A stretch of 32,436 nucleotides of DNA, taken from NCBI GenBank assembly GCA_016800925.1, contig JABCPU010000653.1:1-32436 (forward strand), in the 5' to 3' direction. The notes under the pieces were generated by a model that had not been told where the DNA came from, did no database searches, and saw only the letters and a program-made list of their open reading frames with translations. Shown here in pieces: positions 20,019 through 30,836 of the stretch (position 1 is its first letter; each line of letters opens with the position of its first letter). The position numbers and the translations under genes were made by a program. This DNA comes from Suillus spraguei (taxonomy: Eukaryota > Basidiomycota > Agaricomycetes > Boletales > Suillaceae).

Positions 20019-21309
20019 GCGCTGGTTAGTAGGAGTTGGAGAGGTTGAAGATATCTTCATTACATGTTCAGCGAGGTGGGTTTCGTGTTTGATTAGTACT
20101 TCCGTATCGCATTGCTTCACAGACTTTTGTCATATTTTTTCTTTTCGTTTGTAATATGATTGCTGTGTATTTTATCATACCTTGAAATCAGGCTAACCAG
20201 GACACCCATAAGGTCAAGCTGACATTGACAACGACATTTAGAATTGAGCAGCACTCAAGTCATTAGACATTTTAGTGGCAAGACAGAACATCAACTGAAA
20301 GCTTCTGCGCGACCAAAAGAGACACCATGAAATCCGAGGAGGGCTACGCTGAACCACCTAAGGCATGGAATGCCAGCGCAAAACATCAGCGACATTGGCA
20401 CTGAAAACATTCATGAAATGCACACAAAACAAGGTAACAAGCTGCAACAACATGCCGAGGGTAACTGAATGTTTGAGAGTCGTTCAGCTGCAAAAGAAGA
20501 GACAGGGTGCTGAAATCAAAACGTGCACTCTGAGAAGATTGGAGAACGTGTCGGACATGATTGGCCTTAGATGATCACTTGAATTTGGACCAAGCACCAA
20601 GCTACACTGCGAAGGGACAGGACAGAGAAGATGGTTAGTGCATGTACTATTCATCACTGTAGTAGAACCACGACAGATACTATTGTAACTGTCATGCAAT
20701 GTAGGATGCCTCACTGCGTGTACAACTGGATGCCAAAAAGGAACAACGATGCTACTGATAACCGGAGCTCTCAAACTCATCAGGAGATATGGTAGTTGGA
20801 GACATTGCATTGATCGATAACGACAGACACGCCATCGAAAGCAACATAGCCAGCAAAGGGTAAGACACGAAGATGATGTTTTTGGAGACAGGTTAAGAGC
20901 CAGAAATGATCGCAGTGGTATTGAGGTCATAAAGAGCATCACAATAGTCAGATAAGCAGATATATCATGAGGAATTAGTTCAGAGGTCAGGTGTGTTCGG
21001 AAAGCACTCGGGAAGCGCAGCATGGGAGCTTCACAATAAAGGGCCTGCAGCAAATGAGCCATAACCATACTGCAACATATATATCAAAGTACGGAAATCA
21101 CACATACATCTGGACAACGCGTTGAAGAACACCGAATAATGCAAGATCTCTTGGAAGACAGTAAGGTAGGAAGATGATCGGGAAGGAAACTACGATAGAC
21201 AACCGGCGAAAACAAGAAGTGTACGGTTCCAACGGTAGATGAGTTCGCACGCATGCGATTCGACATTTGTTGCAAATAAGAAACTTGATCTCGGGATTCA
21301 CTGATCAGT
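20019..21309. other. Spacer after HP-2
   Basis: It aligns with spacer 1. A 194-codon minus-strand frame (20484-21068) is not open in the homologous part of spacer 1 and encodes no recognisable domain, so I do not call it a gene. No other coding signal is seen. Confidence 0.5.
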
Positions 21310-23990
21310 GATAACCCTCCTGCATCTGCCTACTAAGGACAATTCCGATTTGTACTACTTTGAAACTGGATGTATTCTTCGGGATTTCTGATACAGGTGT
21401 ACGTCTTAACGTGAACGATTAAAGCTCTCCGTGGTTTTTAAGGGGGCTCAGCCCACTCGTGGTGCTGGTGAGGCCGGATGATCCAGTTGCAGGCTAGTCT
21501 CGATCCAAAACAGCAAACGGGGCTTCATTTAGCCTGCGCCATCACTCGTAAGGCTGACCTAATCACAATTCTCACCTCTATTACCTCCAAAAATATCTAC
21601 GTTGAGGCCATGATCATAGCATGATGCTCATCGTGTCATTTCCAGCGGGACGGGGACCTCTTTATCTGCGCAGGAGGCCTAACTTTTTTCGAGTTTTGAG
21701 CTTACCCCTCGGACCTGCCGTCAGGAAGCATGCACTTTTTCAATTTACAGAATCACCATGTTCTCCGCGAGCTTCTATGCATTGGCTCCGTGTGTCACCC
21801 TCCTTGCGTTTTCCAGGCCTTCTCCTTGCTCAGCTAATGTGATCTGGAGTCGTCGCTAAACAATTGCAAGGCATATAAGCGCAGGGGCAGGCGTTTCTAC
21901 CATGATTTAAGGACGAGGATTCCAACTGTCACAGCAGAATAGCAGCACTCCTCTCCAACTCCTCAACCCTCACCGACCACCTACCCTCAATACAAACATG
22001 ACTGACGTTCTTGGTGTTCTCGTCATCGCCCGTAATGGTGACCGCACAGAGTACTACCAGGACCCTACCTATGAGAGTTCCTATACCGAAAGCACTGCCC
22101 TCGGTGCTGTAAGTCACTGGTATACGGCTTGTAACTTCTGTAGCTGAAGCAACCCGTACTACAGGCCCAGTCCCACCAGCTCGGGTCCTTCCTTCGCTCG
22201 ACATACATGTCCGCATCTTCTCCTTCATTCATTGCGAACATGAAAACCGACCTAGTGGACGCTCATGAGGTCCGCGTCCATGCAAAAGCTGGCGGTGAGG
22301 GTCCCGTGATATTTGACTCTGCTATCGCCCTCCTCCAGGTCTTTTCCCTCCCAACCCTGCCAACAGGATTGTCCTTGCCAACGAGACCACTGTCGTTGCT
22401 CCCCTTGGTGGTTACCAGTATGTTCCCATCGAGACTATCGATCCCGGTAACGACAAGTCCCTTGAGCCATGGATTGACTGCCCGGTAAGCAATACAAAAG
22501 TTCAAAGCTGGGAACTGCAATCTCACCATGACCTGCAGGCTTTCGAACAACATATCGCCGACGTTTACTCGTCTTCTGAATTCAGAGAGGTCGAAAAGGC
22601 TGCCGGTCCTTTCTTCGGTGCTGTCAGGGACTACGGTTTCGGCCACCCTACTACTCTTGTTAATGCTGTAGGTCCTATCTTTCATTCTTTGATACAAATG
22701 CTGATTATCTCTGATTTAGTGGAATGTGCGTCATCATCTAACTTAGATCACCGATGCCGGGCTGAACTTCTTCCAGATTTTTTGACTACATCTCTACTGG
22801 GGTCTCCCACAACAAGACATACGCTCACCGTCTTCCTCCCACGTTGGTTGAACAGGCTCGCGGATTCGCTAACTTTCACGAGAACGCCATCTTTTCGGAC
22901 ACTGATGTTGGTGGTATTGGTAACTGTGAGCCGATTTCGATTTACGTACGCTTTCCACTACTAATCTTATGGTTGTTCAGTGGCTGGCCGCACGATCCTC
23001 CACACGGTCCTGAGCTCCCTCCAGCGGATTGCATTCAACGGTGACCCTCTGCAGTTCCTCCTCATCGAGACCTCCTACCAGCCTTTTATCTCCCTGTTCC
23101 ACATGCTTGAGATGACCAAGGAGAACCCTGAGCTTGCTGCTTTCCGTGCGTATGATCTCACTTTAATGCATTCAGCCGATTAATACAAGGACTACAGCGA
23201 ACTACGCCTCTGCTCTTGCCTTCGAGCTCCGTCGCGGACCTCCCCCTGAAGACCGTGACTTCATCAGGATCAAGTTCAAGAACGGCACTAACGGCCCCTT
23301 CGAGACCTATCACGCTTTCGGTCACAAGTATGACATTCCTGCAACGGAATTCATCTACAGGATCGAGGTATGCACCCACACTAGTCTTTGAATTTGCCCT
23401 TCTTAATATCACTGTTACAGAGCTACGCCATTACCAGCCAGAAGCAATGGGCCGCTGCTTGTAACTCAGGTCTTCAGGATGAGTGGCTCCACATTGGCTC
23501 CCAGAACGCGGTCTCTAGCACTGTCTTTGCCATTCTTGCTACTGTCTTTCTGCTCGGCATGTTCTTCCTCTTCAAGTTCGTCAAAAGCGCGCGTGCCAAG
23601 GCTCAGAACACTCGCATCCGCCTTGCTGATGACGAGGTGAGTCAGTCGCACCTACCTCAGAGCCAGTACCCCAAATTATGGAACTCTTTCCAACGTCGGT
23701 CCTGGTATCGTGCCTTTCTGAATCGTGCTGAAAAACTGTTATTTTCTGCTCCTCCTCCCCCCATCCCATTACAGAATGTCATCGCTCAAACCGCTTCCAT
23801 GGGTGAGAAGCAGCGCCTTCCTTTGTAGGCGCCGGTTTAGTAGGAGTCGGAGAGGTTGAAAAATATCTTTCTACATGCTTCAGGGGTGGGTTTCTTGTCT
23901 GATTGGTACTTGGACCGCATCGCATTTCTTTACAGACTCTTGCCACATTTTTTCTCTCGTTTGCAATGATTGTCTTGTAGTTTATCACAT
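21310..23990. repeat. Histidine-phosphatase array, unit 3 (3'-truncated)
   Basis: It begins with AACCCTCCTGC as in unit 1 and includes the upstream block and HP-3. Similarity ends shortly after the 3' flank (near GTTTATCAC), so the spacer seen after HP-1 and HP-2 is missing. Confidence 0.72.
21998..23828 (+). CDS. HP-3: histidine-phosphatase-like protein with RNG motif, best preserved C-terminus
   Basis: Exons: 21998-22108, 22165-22484, 22539-22667, 22777-22925, 22981-23145, 23198-23367, 23421-23636 and 23775-23828. The last exon ends cleanly as MGEKQRLPL at TAG 23826-23828, which defines the probable native C-terminus of the family. The N-terminus is ARNGDRTEYYQD, so Asn again replaces the catalytic His. 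The later motif is GHKYD and the membrane segment (STVFAILATVFLLGMFFLFK) is kept. Exon 2 is one base shorter than in HP-1 (CTCCAGGTC against CTCCAGGGTC, near 22339), and exon 4 has one extra T in its opening T-run, so as given the frame is lost in exon 2 and regained in exon 4. Otherwise the gene looks functional. Confidence 0.85.
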
Positions 23991-25389
23991 GGGACTGGGT
24001 CCCAATAGTTATGGCATTTTCTCGGATCTTTGCATGACTTGCTATGAGATTGTGGATTGGCTTGCCGATGGTATAAGGTCGTGGTGAACCATCGAGTCGG
24101 AGGAAATTCAACGTTGTAAGGCTGTTCTGGAACTTGACTAATTTACCGCTCAACATGATAGTTGGCTGTGAAAGCGCAACCTCCAAGTCACAAGAATTTC
24201 CTGCATCGCCGCCAGATTTTCTGATGCGGATACTTGAGTTTCACTCAAAACTGATCCAACGTTCGAGGTTTGACCGACAATTAAGTCATCTCAGGGCGTA
24301 GTCCCTACTACGAAGGTAGGCCTTGATGTCCCTCAGCCAATTAGCTTGCAGGCACGTAAGGAGATTTCCAAATCACTTAGCTAAAGTACTAATTACGTAA
24401 TATTATGTTGTGTACTGTTGGGTGACAGTTTTAGCCTTCAACTGACCCACGCGGCTGTACATTTCACGTTTATCCGCGTCTACTTCTCAACGTGAGCATT
24501 TAAAATTCCTCGCTGTTACAGATTTTGATAGACATTTGACTTTTCCGAGTCTTTGGAGTTCGAGGCAACTTAGTTTTTGACTTGACATCCGTAAGTGCTT
24601 CCCTTGGCCATTCAGTGTTTTTACATTCTTATGCTGTGTCTGATGAATTAAATGTGTCTATTTGTCGCTTGACACGAGGTCATTGGACGCTCGTGTATGA
24701 TCGAATCTCTTGCTTTACCAGCAGGATCGATGATCTTCTCTCTGAATTATGTTCATTTTTACTAGTACATGCTTTTCTTGACGAGTGGATACTGACAAAC
24801 GTTCTAGTACCGGTGACCATAGGTCCGGACCATGATGATCTCTGCCAGCGTAGCGTGCCTATCATCCCGGCATACATACAGAAAAATCTGGTTGTGGTGC
24901 GGATATGGTAGTGATTCAGAGTGTACCTGGCGCCCTTATCCTCCTCTTCGGCACTGTCTGCCCGTTCTGGCATCTGCACAATTTCAGCTAGCTATAGATG
25001 TGTACGATTGTGCACCCACTAATCGATTCATTGCATTATTCGTAATTCGTCTTGCACCCTGCCAACACAGCTAGTGCGCCTCGGCTAGCCTTGGAAGCAA
25101 CTCTCATCTGCATGTTCGCCAATAGCCTTCTGGCTTAGATCTCTTGCCCTATACCGCGTTGTGTCCCCACATTTAGAAAGCTAGCCAATAACAGAAGTCC
25201 TTCTTATCCTCCCCTGATACACGAGGCAGGGTGACCGGTTCCGCATGCCCTCGGAGAACGGCTACATATAGCTATCAGCAGCCGCACGAGCGATCCATTA
25301 TATCAACTCATCTGTTCTCTACGCCCAGCACCTATTTCTTTGTGCATTCCCTGCACCTACGCTCGTGTTTATTGTATAACTGCTAGATT
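23829..25389. other. Intergenic stretch after the array
   Basis: To about 23990 it is the 3' flank shared with the other HP units. From there to the next gene I see no recognisable gene, domain or repeat. Short open frames around 24582-25074 show no family resemblance and no clear intron structure. Confidence 0.5.
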
Positions 25390-26251
25390 ATGATGGATAT
25401 CGACATGGACTCTCCAGTCGGACCCTTGATCGTGAGGGACTACGATGAATCGCACAGCCACGGAATTTCAGTGAGATAACATTGACGCCGAATCAGTTCT
25501 CAGGAGCAAGTTCTAACGCTTGTCGTGTTGCAGGTATACGGCGCCGAGTTTGACCTTTGTCAGCTTCTACAAACGTTGAGCTTGTCGAAAGGCAAGACCA
25601 AGGTAAGCATGAGCCCCTCTTATCACATGGCACGTTAAGTTTGACTCCACGTGGAGACAGGCTCCCGAAAACGATCCAACACTTCTCTGCTGTCCCATAT
25701 GCCTTGCAAAGGGTAAGCGAGGACGCTGCAAACACAGGAGGATCCAGCGTACCATGTGAGTGCAATCAAAATCACTGTAATTCTCATCATTAAAACTTAC
25801 GACTGATCTAGTCCGACGCGGAATCATCAAGTTCAAAGTCCAGCTACTGCGACCTCCCCACCACAACCACAACCACCACAACCAACAACCCCACAACCAA
25901 CCACCTGCCCATCTCCTCTATCACAGTCCCGCGCTCTCCACTTCCGCATGCCACTTCCTTCAATCCATCCTCGCTTCACTCGCCCCCGAGTCCCACGTGC
26001 TCTCTCCATCCCCGTACCCATACCCCGCGTCATCACACTTCCGGACGACGGGAGGCGAATACCTGGACACGATTCTCACCCATCGTGCCCTGCTCAGTGC
26101 ATTTCCCCCAGCACACAGAGGCTGTGCGATGGCCTTGCAGGAAATAGCAAGAGCAGTAGAAATGAGGGCGTGGCGGGCTGATCGTGAATCAGATGCAGAG
26201 GCAGTGGCAACTCTAAGGCAGGAAGCATTCCTAACTTCCACATGGCTTTAA
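25390..26251 (+). CDS. Gene of unknown function with CCPIC motif and His/Asn-rich run (213 aa)
   Basis: Four exons join in frame: 25390-25470, 25534-25602, 25661-25712 and 25812-26251 (642 nt, stop TAA). All introns are GT...AG, 58-99 bp. The protein starts MMDIDMDSPVGPLIVRDYDE and continues VYGAEFDLCQLLQTLSLSKG. A Cys-rich patch LLCCPICLAK follows, then KFKVQLLRPP and a low-complexity His/Asn/Gln/Pro run (about residues 82-97). The C-terminal half contains FLQSILASLAPESH, EYLDTILTHRALLSAFPP and a probably helical Ala/Arg/Glu-rich end. No known family is recognised. The short Cys patch alone is not enough for a zinc-binding claim. No signal peptide or membrane segment is seen. The exon structure is inferred from splice consensus and frame continuity. 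Confidence 0.62.
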
Positions 26252-26733
26252 GGAGTTAATATCATTACGTGCTGCGGGTCAGCTGCGCACACTTTTGAGT
26301 GCTATGTATATAGCACCCGTTCAGAGTAGTTCATACGTTGGATCAAATCCAATCTTCCATTGCAAGGGTGAGAAGCCCCGTTTACAACTTTCATCTTCGC
26401 TTGACATGCCGGGAGCTATACCGCATTTTGCATCAATGTTTGCGCCGACTGTGGAAGCGAGGAAATTACGTAAATACAGTATTGATCAGCATACCTTTTA
26501 TTGAGACTCTCTTTCAGGTTTGGTGCATTTCAGTTAATGAGACCAACATCAGTTCACTACCCAAATCAATGATATTGGGTTGAGATATAGGAACTTCACA
26601 AAGACACCTCAGAGAGCCTCCACGAACATGTGATTACTACTCTTAACGCTTGTTCGCTTTGGAGAACCAATGCTAAACTTTGTGCTAGTAGTGCGGTTCA
26701 CAGGTTCCGTCTCGACCAATATCCCAAGTTATC
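26252..26733. other. Intergenic region upstream of the carrier gene
   Basis: No gene is supported. Short frames at 26295-26583 have no splice structure or recognisable domain. It probably holds the terminator of the previous gene and the promoter of the carrier. Confidence 0.5.
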
Positions 26734-27883
26734 ATGACCAGCGTTCTACCACCCTTCGTTCAAGCAGCATCAGGCTCACTAGGAGCAGCGAGTGCTAATG
26801 CGCTGACTTACCCACTTGATCTCATCACCACCCGTATACAAGCCACGGAGAAGAGCGCATCCATACGCAAGCAGATCCATACTTATGGACTCTCGTCGTT
26901 ATACGATGGCATTTGGTCAGACACTAGCGCTACCCTGCTTTCAAGGTCAGTAGCTTCTGCATTATTAGTCTAAGAGAGCTGTTCATCATCATTGAATTAG
27001 CTTTCTGTACTACTACGTGTATTCCTTCCTGCGAGCCTTAGTTGTTCGCGGAAATGGAAAATCAAAGGCAGCTATGTTGTCTCTTCCACAGGAGCTTGCA
27101 ATTGGTTACCTATCAGGCATTGCTAGCAGATCCATCACGACACCTCTCAATCTCGTTACAGTGCGCTTGCAAACCGCTCGAGTGAACGATGATTCTTCAG
27201 CACAAGGGGGAACGTCGCGGTTCACGGCAATTTGTCAACAGATACTTCGGGAAGAGGGGCTACGGGGATTCTGGAAAGGTTTGACTTTCGAGAAGCGCTT
27301 ACTCGAAATCAAGAACTTATGATGATGGTCATAGGGTTCTCATCCAATTTTGTGCTCTCACTCAATCCCGCAGTCACACTTTACCTGTTCCAGCAGTACA
27401 GACGTGTAATGCTGAAGGGGAGAGATCGCGCTTCTCCACCCCCAGGTCATTCCTTCGTAGGGGGCGCGCTTGCAAATTCCATAGGCGAGTTACACCTCTC
27501 CAGTGCTGTCGTTCAACAAGTGCTAATACGCGATTCACGAAGCGGTCATTATGTTATACCCACTGCTGCTCGCCAAGACTGTCGTACAAGCTTCTCGTAG
27601 ATCTAATCCGACCAACAATCAATCACAGGGCCCATCAATACGATCATCACTGCAAGGAATATATACCGCTGGCGGATTCTTCGCCTTATACCGTGGTCTC
27701 GCAGCGCAGTTGTTCAAGGGCATACTGAGGCAAGGAACAGCTATGATGGTGAAACAAAGGTGACCAACTTGCTCGCTTCATGAATGCACCTGCTGAATTT
27801 ATTACTTGACCAGGATCGAGCAACTAGTTGTACAGGCCTATCTTAGACAAAGAGCGTTGCGTCGCATCCAATATAAGGGTTAG
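26734..27883 (+). CDS. Mitochondrial-carrier-family protein, peroxisomal adenine-nucleotide-transporter type
   Basis: Five exons, 26734-26945, 27001-27278, 27335-27484, 27543-27759 and 27814-27883, join in frame to 308 residues, the usual length for a solute carrier with three repeats of two membrane helices. Signature-like sites are YPLDLITTRIQ in repeat 1, TPLNLVTVRLQ with EEGLRGFWKG in repeat 2, and YPLLLAKTVVQ with GGFFALYRGL in repeat 3. The degenerate signatures and the N-terminal SGSLGAASANALTYPLD resemble the Ant1/PMP34/PMP47 group. That group exchanges ATP and AMP across the peroxisomal membrane for activation of fatty acids. The third intron (27485-27542) starts GC rather than GT; a GT donor would break the frame. 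The end faces the sedolisin gene, 104 bp away and convergent. Substrate and location are inferred from the family. Confidence 0.83.
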
Positions 27884-27987
27884 ATAGGCACACCCAAACA
27901 TTATCTTTTATTCCAAGATAAGTAGTCAGTACGGGAGGGTATCAGTATGGTCCGAGTATAGTTGAGAGTTCTCTGCCTGGAAAGAGT

Positions 27988-30311
27988 TTAAACAAACAGC
28001 CACTTGGCAAGTAGAGAGGGAAAGAAAGGCGTTCCGAGACCAGTAACAGGATCCCAACCTTTACTTGCATTGAATCCCAGAGTGCCACACCCTGGGTTCG
28101 TTCCGTTGGTAACATCCTTAAAGCTGGGAACGAAACTGGGGGAGTAGATCTTCAAATAATGTCAGCGACAACTTGAATTAGAAAAGTGATGCATAACGTA
28201 CAATGGGGTTGATGAACCCAATAGGTGATTTACCGCGCGCGATACGAGCGTCGTTCACCATGGTCAAGATAGCACCGACGACAGGCGAAGCCGCAGACGT
28301 TCCGTACACAAGCGAAAAATTACCGTCGACAGCAACGACGTAGTTTGCTCCGTTGGCAGAAAGATCGGGATATGCACGGGACTGCAGGAATAGTCAACCT
28401 TGCCCTTGACTAAACCTGAACTGTCAAGAGACATACCATTCCGGTAGAGTTGTAGATATCTTTCGGGTATGAGATCGGATTAGCTGCTAGATATTCTTTG
28501 ACCGCCCCCGCCTGATAGTCTGGCATACTGAAGTAGTTGCTGAATCCACCGCCAGAGTAAATGACTTGGTCACACGCGTTTTCGGGCTGCCATACAGATT
28601 GGCCAGGGCTAACTTGGGTGGCACCGACCGCAGTGACATACGGGCATGTAGCAGGAAAGGAGGGAGTGAAGATCGTACCGTCCACGGATTCAATACCTGC
28701 AATAAAACAAGTCTAGGGTTTGACGATGCTTGGACAATCTGTGAATTTACCTTCAGCATCTAAACAGTACCCCATGTTGCCTGCAACACCCGAATCTCCA
28801 GAACTGAAGAGGAAGGTGACGCCCATGAGGCCGAGCTTCGCGTACTCGTTGCATTGGCGAGTAGCATACGCGACAGAGAGGTCGGCTTCATTGTATCCGT
28901 AGGATGTGGAAATGACATTTGCGGGCTTGACAGTTCCGCAATTCCTGCCTGCACCGCGCAGCTGAATATGGTTAAAATATGATCATGTTGAAAAACTTAC
29001 CGGCGTATCCACCGCTGGCGGTGTCAGGATAAACGGGATCCTGGCTGGGATCATCACCGCCGTCATACGTGCAGTATGTTCCATCCAGGGCATCAAGGAA
29101 GGTACCGAAAGAAGCACCTAAACGTCAGACCGGTCAGCCTTGTATGTTAGACATACCGTTCGTCTCCATACCTTCAACCCAATCTCCAACTTGGTAAAGA
29201 GTAACATTTTGTTTCCCTGTTACCAGGGTCATACCGTACTCCAGATCGAGGTCGGATTCCCCATTGTAGTCAAACGAAGAGGCGGAAGTCGGGATGCTGC
29301 CTAACACCATCTTGGTCAGTCGCTCTGCGGAGAATGATTTGCAATAGTACCTCCATCAATCGAGACCAGTGTAGGGGAAACTCCTTCAAGACCAGTTGAA
29401 AATCTATTTGCAAACATATCAAGATCAGACTGGAGATAGGTCTGTGGGGTGTATTCCACTTGATGGTCCGTCAGTCCCTAGCATAGTTGCACGACGGAAG
29501 TACACGTACCAATCCCATAACTGTTGTTGTTCCCAGAGACTGGCTCGTACCAAAGTCCATAGAGAACCCTCAAGCAAATTGGCGTGATTTGCTTATCGCA
29601 ATCCTCGATTTGATCAAAAATGTTTTCGACTTGACCGGTTGTCTTGGGAATGCTACCTTGACTAGGTTGACCAATTCGGGACCTTGCTAAATCGATCACG
29701 CTTCTCGATCTTGGCATCAAAATGTATGGTGGGAGTCACAAAGTCGATATGGGGGATCACATGCTCTGGCAGACGGTAATTCTCACAGGCTGTAATCAAA
29801 ATTAAAATCAGGCCAATGAGCGCTATGATCACAAAAACTAACCAATGTGTTTTGCATTGGTCTCGTGATCGTACACATGGTATTTGGCAAGCAAAAGATG
29901 TTCAGCCTCTCGACAGTAGAAGCCACTTCGAGCCACCCCTTGGTAGGAGAGAGTTTTATGCGGTGGGGCTCCACGCCATTTTCGATCAACCATGAGCGTA
30001 CGGTCTCGATGGATTCGGTACTTGGGGCAAATGTGGCTGCGATCTGACTTGCAGACCAGTGGTTGCCGTAATTGGATGAACCAGGGTATGACACTCGTAG
30101 AGAAGTGCTTCAATGTTCTCAATATTTGACTGGGTAAGCGCAAATCGTAAGGGAATCGACACAGAAGAATCGAGCTTTCGTGCACGGGTCCATCCTCTAG
30201 GTATATTGGAACGTTTTCGTGAAGCTGCCAAGGAGAGAGTGTGGGGTCGGCAATCGCACGGGCGGCGAGGCCGAGTGTAAATGAAAGGACTGGTAGAAGG
30301 AAAGAACGCAT
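27988..30311 (-). CDS. Secreted sedolisin (S53 serine-carboxyl peptidase); propeptide exon frame-disrupted
   Basis: An N-terminal signal peptide (MRSFLLPVLSFTLGLAARA) and a pro-kumamolisin-type propeptide (SNYGNHWSASQIAATFAP, GWLEVASTVERLN) precede the catalytic domain. The catalytic Glu and Asp lie in YNGESDLDLEYGMTL, the oxyanion-hole Asp in LFSSGDSGVAGNMGY, and the nucleophile Ser in VYGTSAASPVVGA. The C-terminal calcium-site region is GWDPVTGLGTP, and the stop TAA is at 27988-27990. From about 29590 leftwards the exons splice in frame with short GT...AG introns. In the first exon (about 29852-30311) and the start of the next, the expected frame shifts at least four times by single bases (near 30190, 30085, 29910 and 29720). 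The family acts at acidic pH outside the cell or in vacuoles, usually in nutrient protein breakdown. Whether the protein is made depends on those shifts. Confidence 0.92.
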
Positions 30312-30836
30312 TGACTGTAAGAGCAGAAAAAAGGAAGAAAGGCACTAAAGTCAGTAAGTAGGAGAACTTCATCACATCATATATTGGGTTTATAGCGCCC
30401 AAGACTCGAGCTATAATAGTCTTCGGTCAAAGAAGCGAGCGGTGTACTCAGAGTACGTAGATCATTAACGTGATAATCATGCATGATAGAACGAGAACGT
30501 TTTGAGACTCGTCAGATCATAATACGATACGATAATGCAATGCATGATGGGCTGACTCACCTCAGAGGAACCATGATCCCTGGTGCTTGTCGCAACGTTG
30601 AGTAGTCAACATGAAATTAATCTGATGGTGAGCCCGAAAATGTCGTAATATTAGATGTTACACTTCTCGAACCCCAGGATGAGCGTATTAAATGCATATG
30701 TATGTACTATCTACTCACAAGCTCCGCCATATACTCCAAGTACCAGTCGTCTATGTACACGATGCATTACCTTCGTCAAAAGGTCGTCAAAGGTCGTAAA
30801 TCCTCGCCAAACAACAACCACGTGCAGATCGGACCT
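30312..30836. other. Intergenic region between SulP and sedolisin
   Basis: It holds the sedolisin promoter and the 3' end of the SulP gene. No further gene is recognised. Confidence 0.5.
30389..30394 (-). promoter_or_regulatory. TATA box candidate of the sedolisin gene
   Basis: The minus strand reads GCTATAAACCC about 80 bp upstream of the ATG at 30311, a suitable distance for a core promoter. It is based on the motif and its position only. Confidence 0.5.

Larger units (their letters stand above)
17551..21309. repeat. Histidine-phosphatase array, unit 2 (about 3.8 kb)
   Basis: Same orientation as unit 1. It contains the upstream block (17551-18219), HP-2 and a shorter spacer (about 20019-21309). 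Confidence 0.75.

Noticed and set aside
20484..21068. 194-codon minus-strand frame in spacer 2
   Set aside because: The homologous region of spacer 1 has early stops, and the peptide has no recognisable family. It may be a relic but is not supported as a gene.
24582..24979. Overlapping frames of about 100 codons on both strands after the HP array
   Set aside because: They have no family resemblance, introns or conservation evidence within the window.
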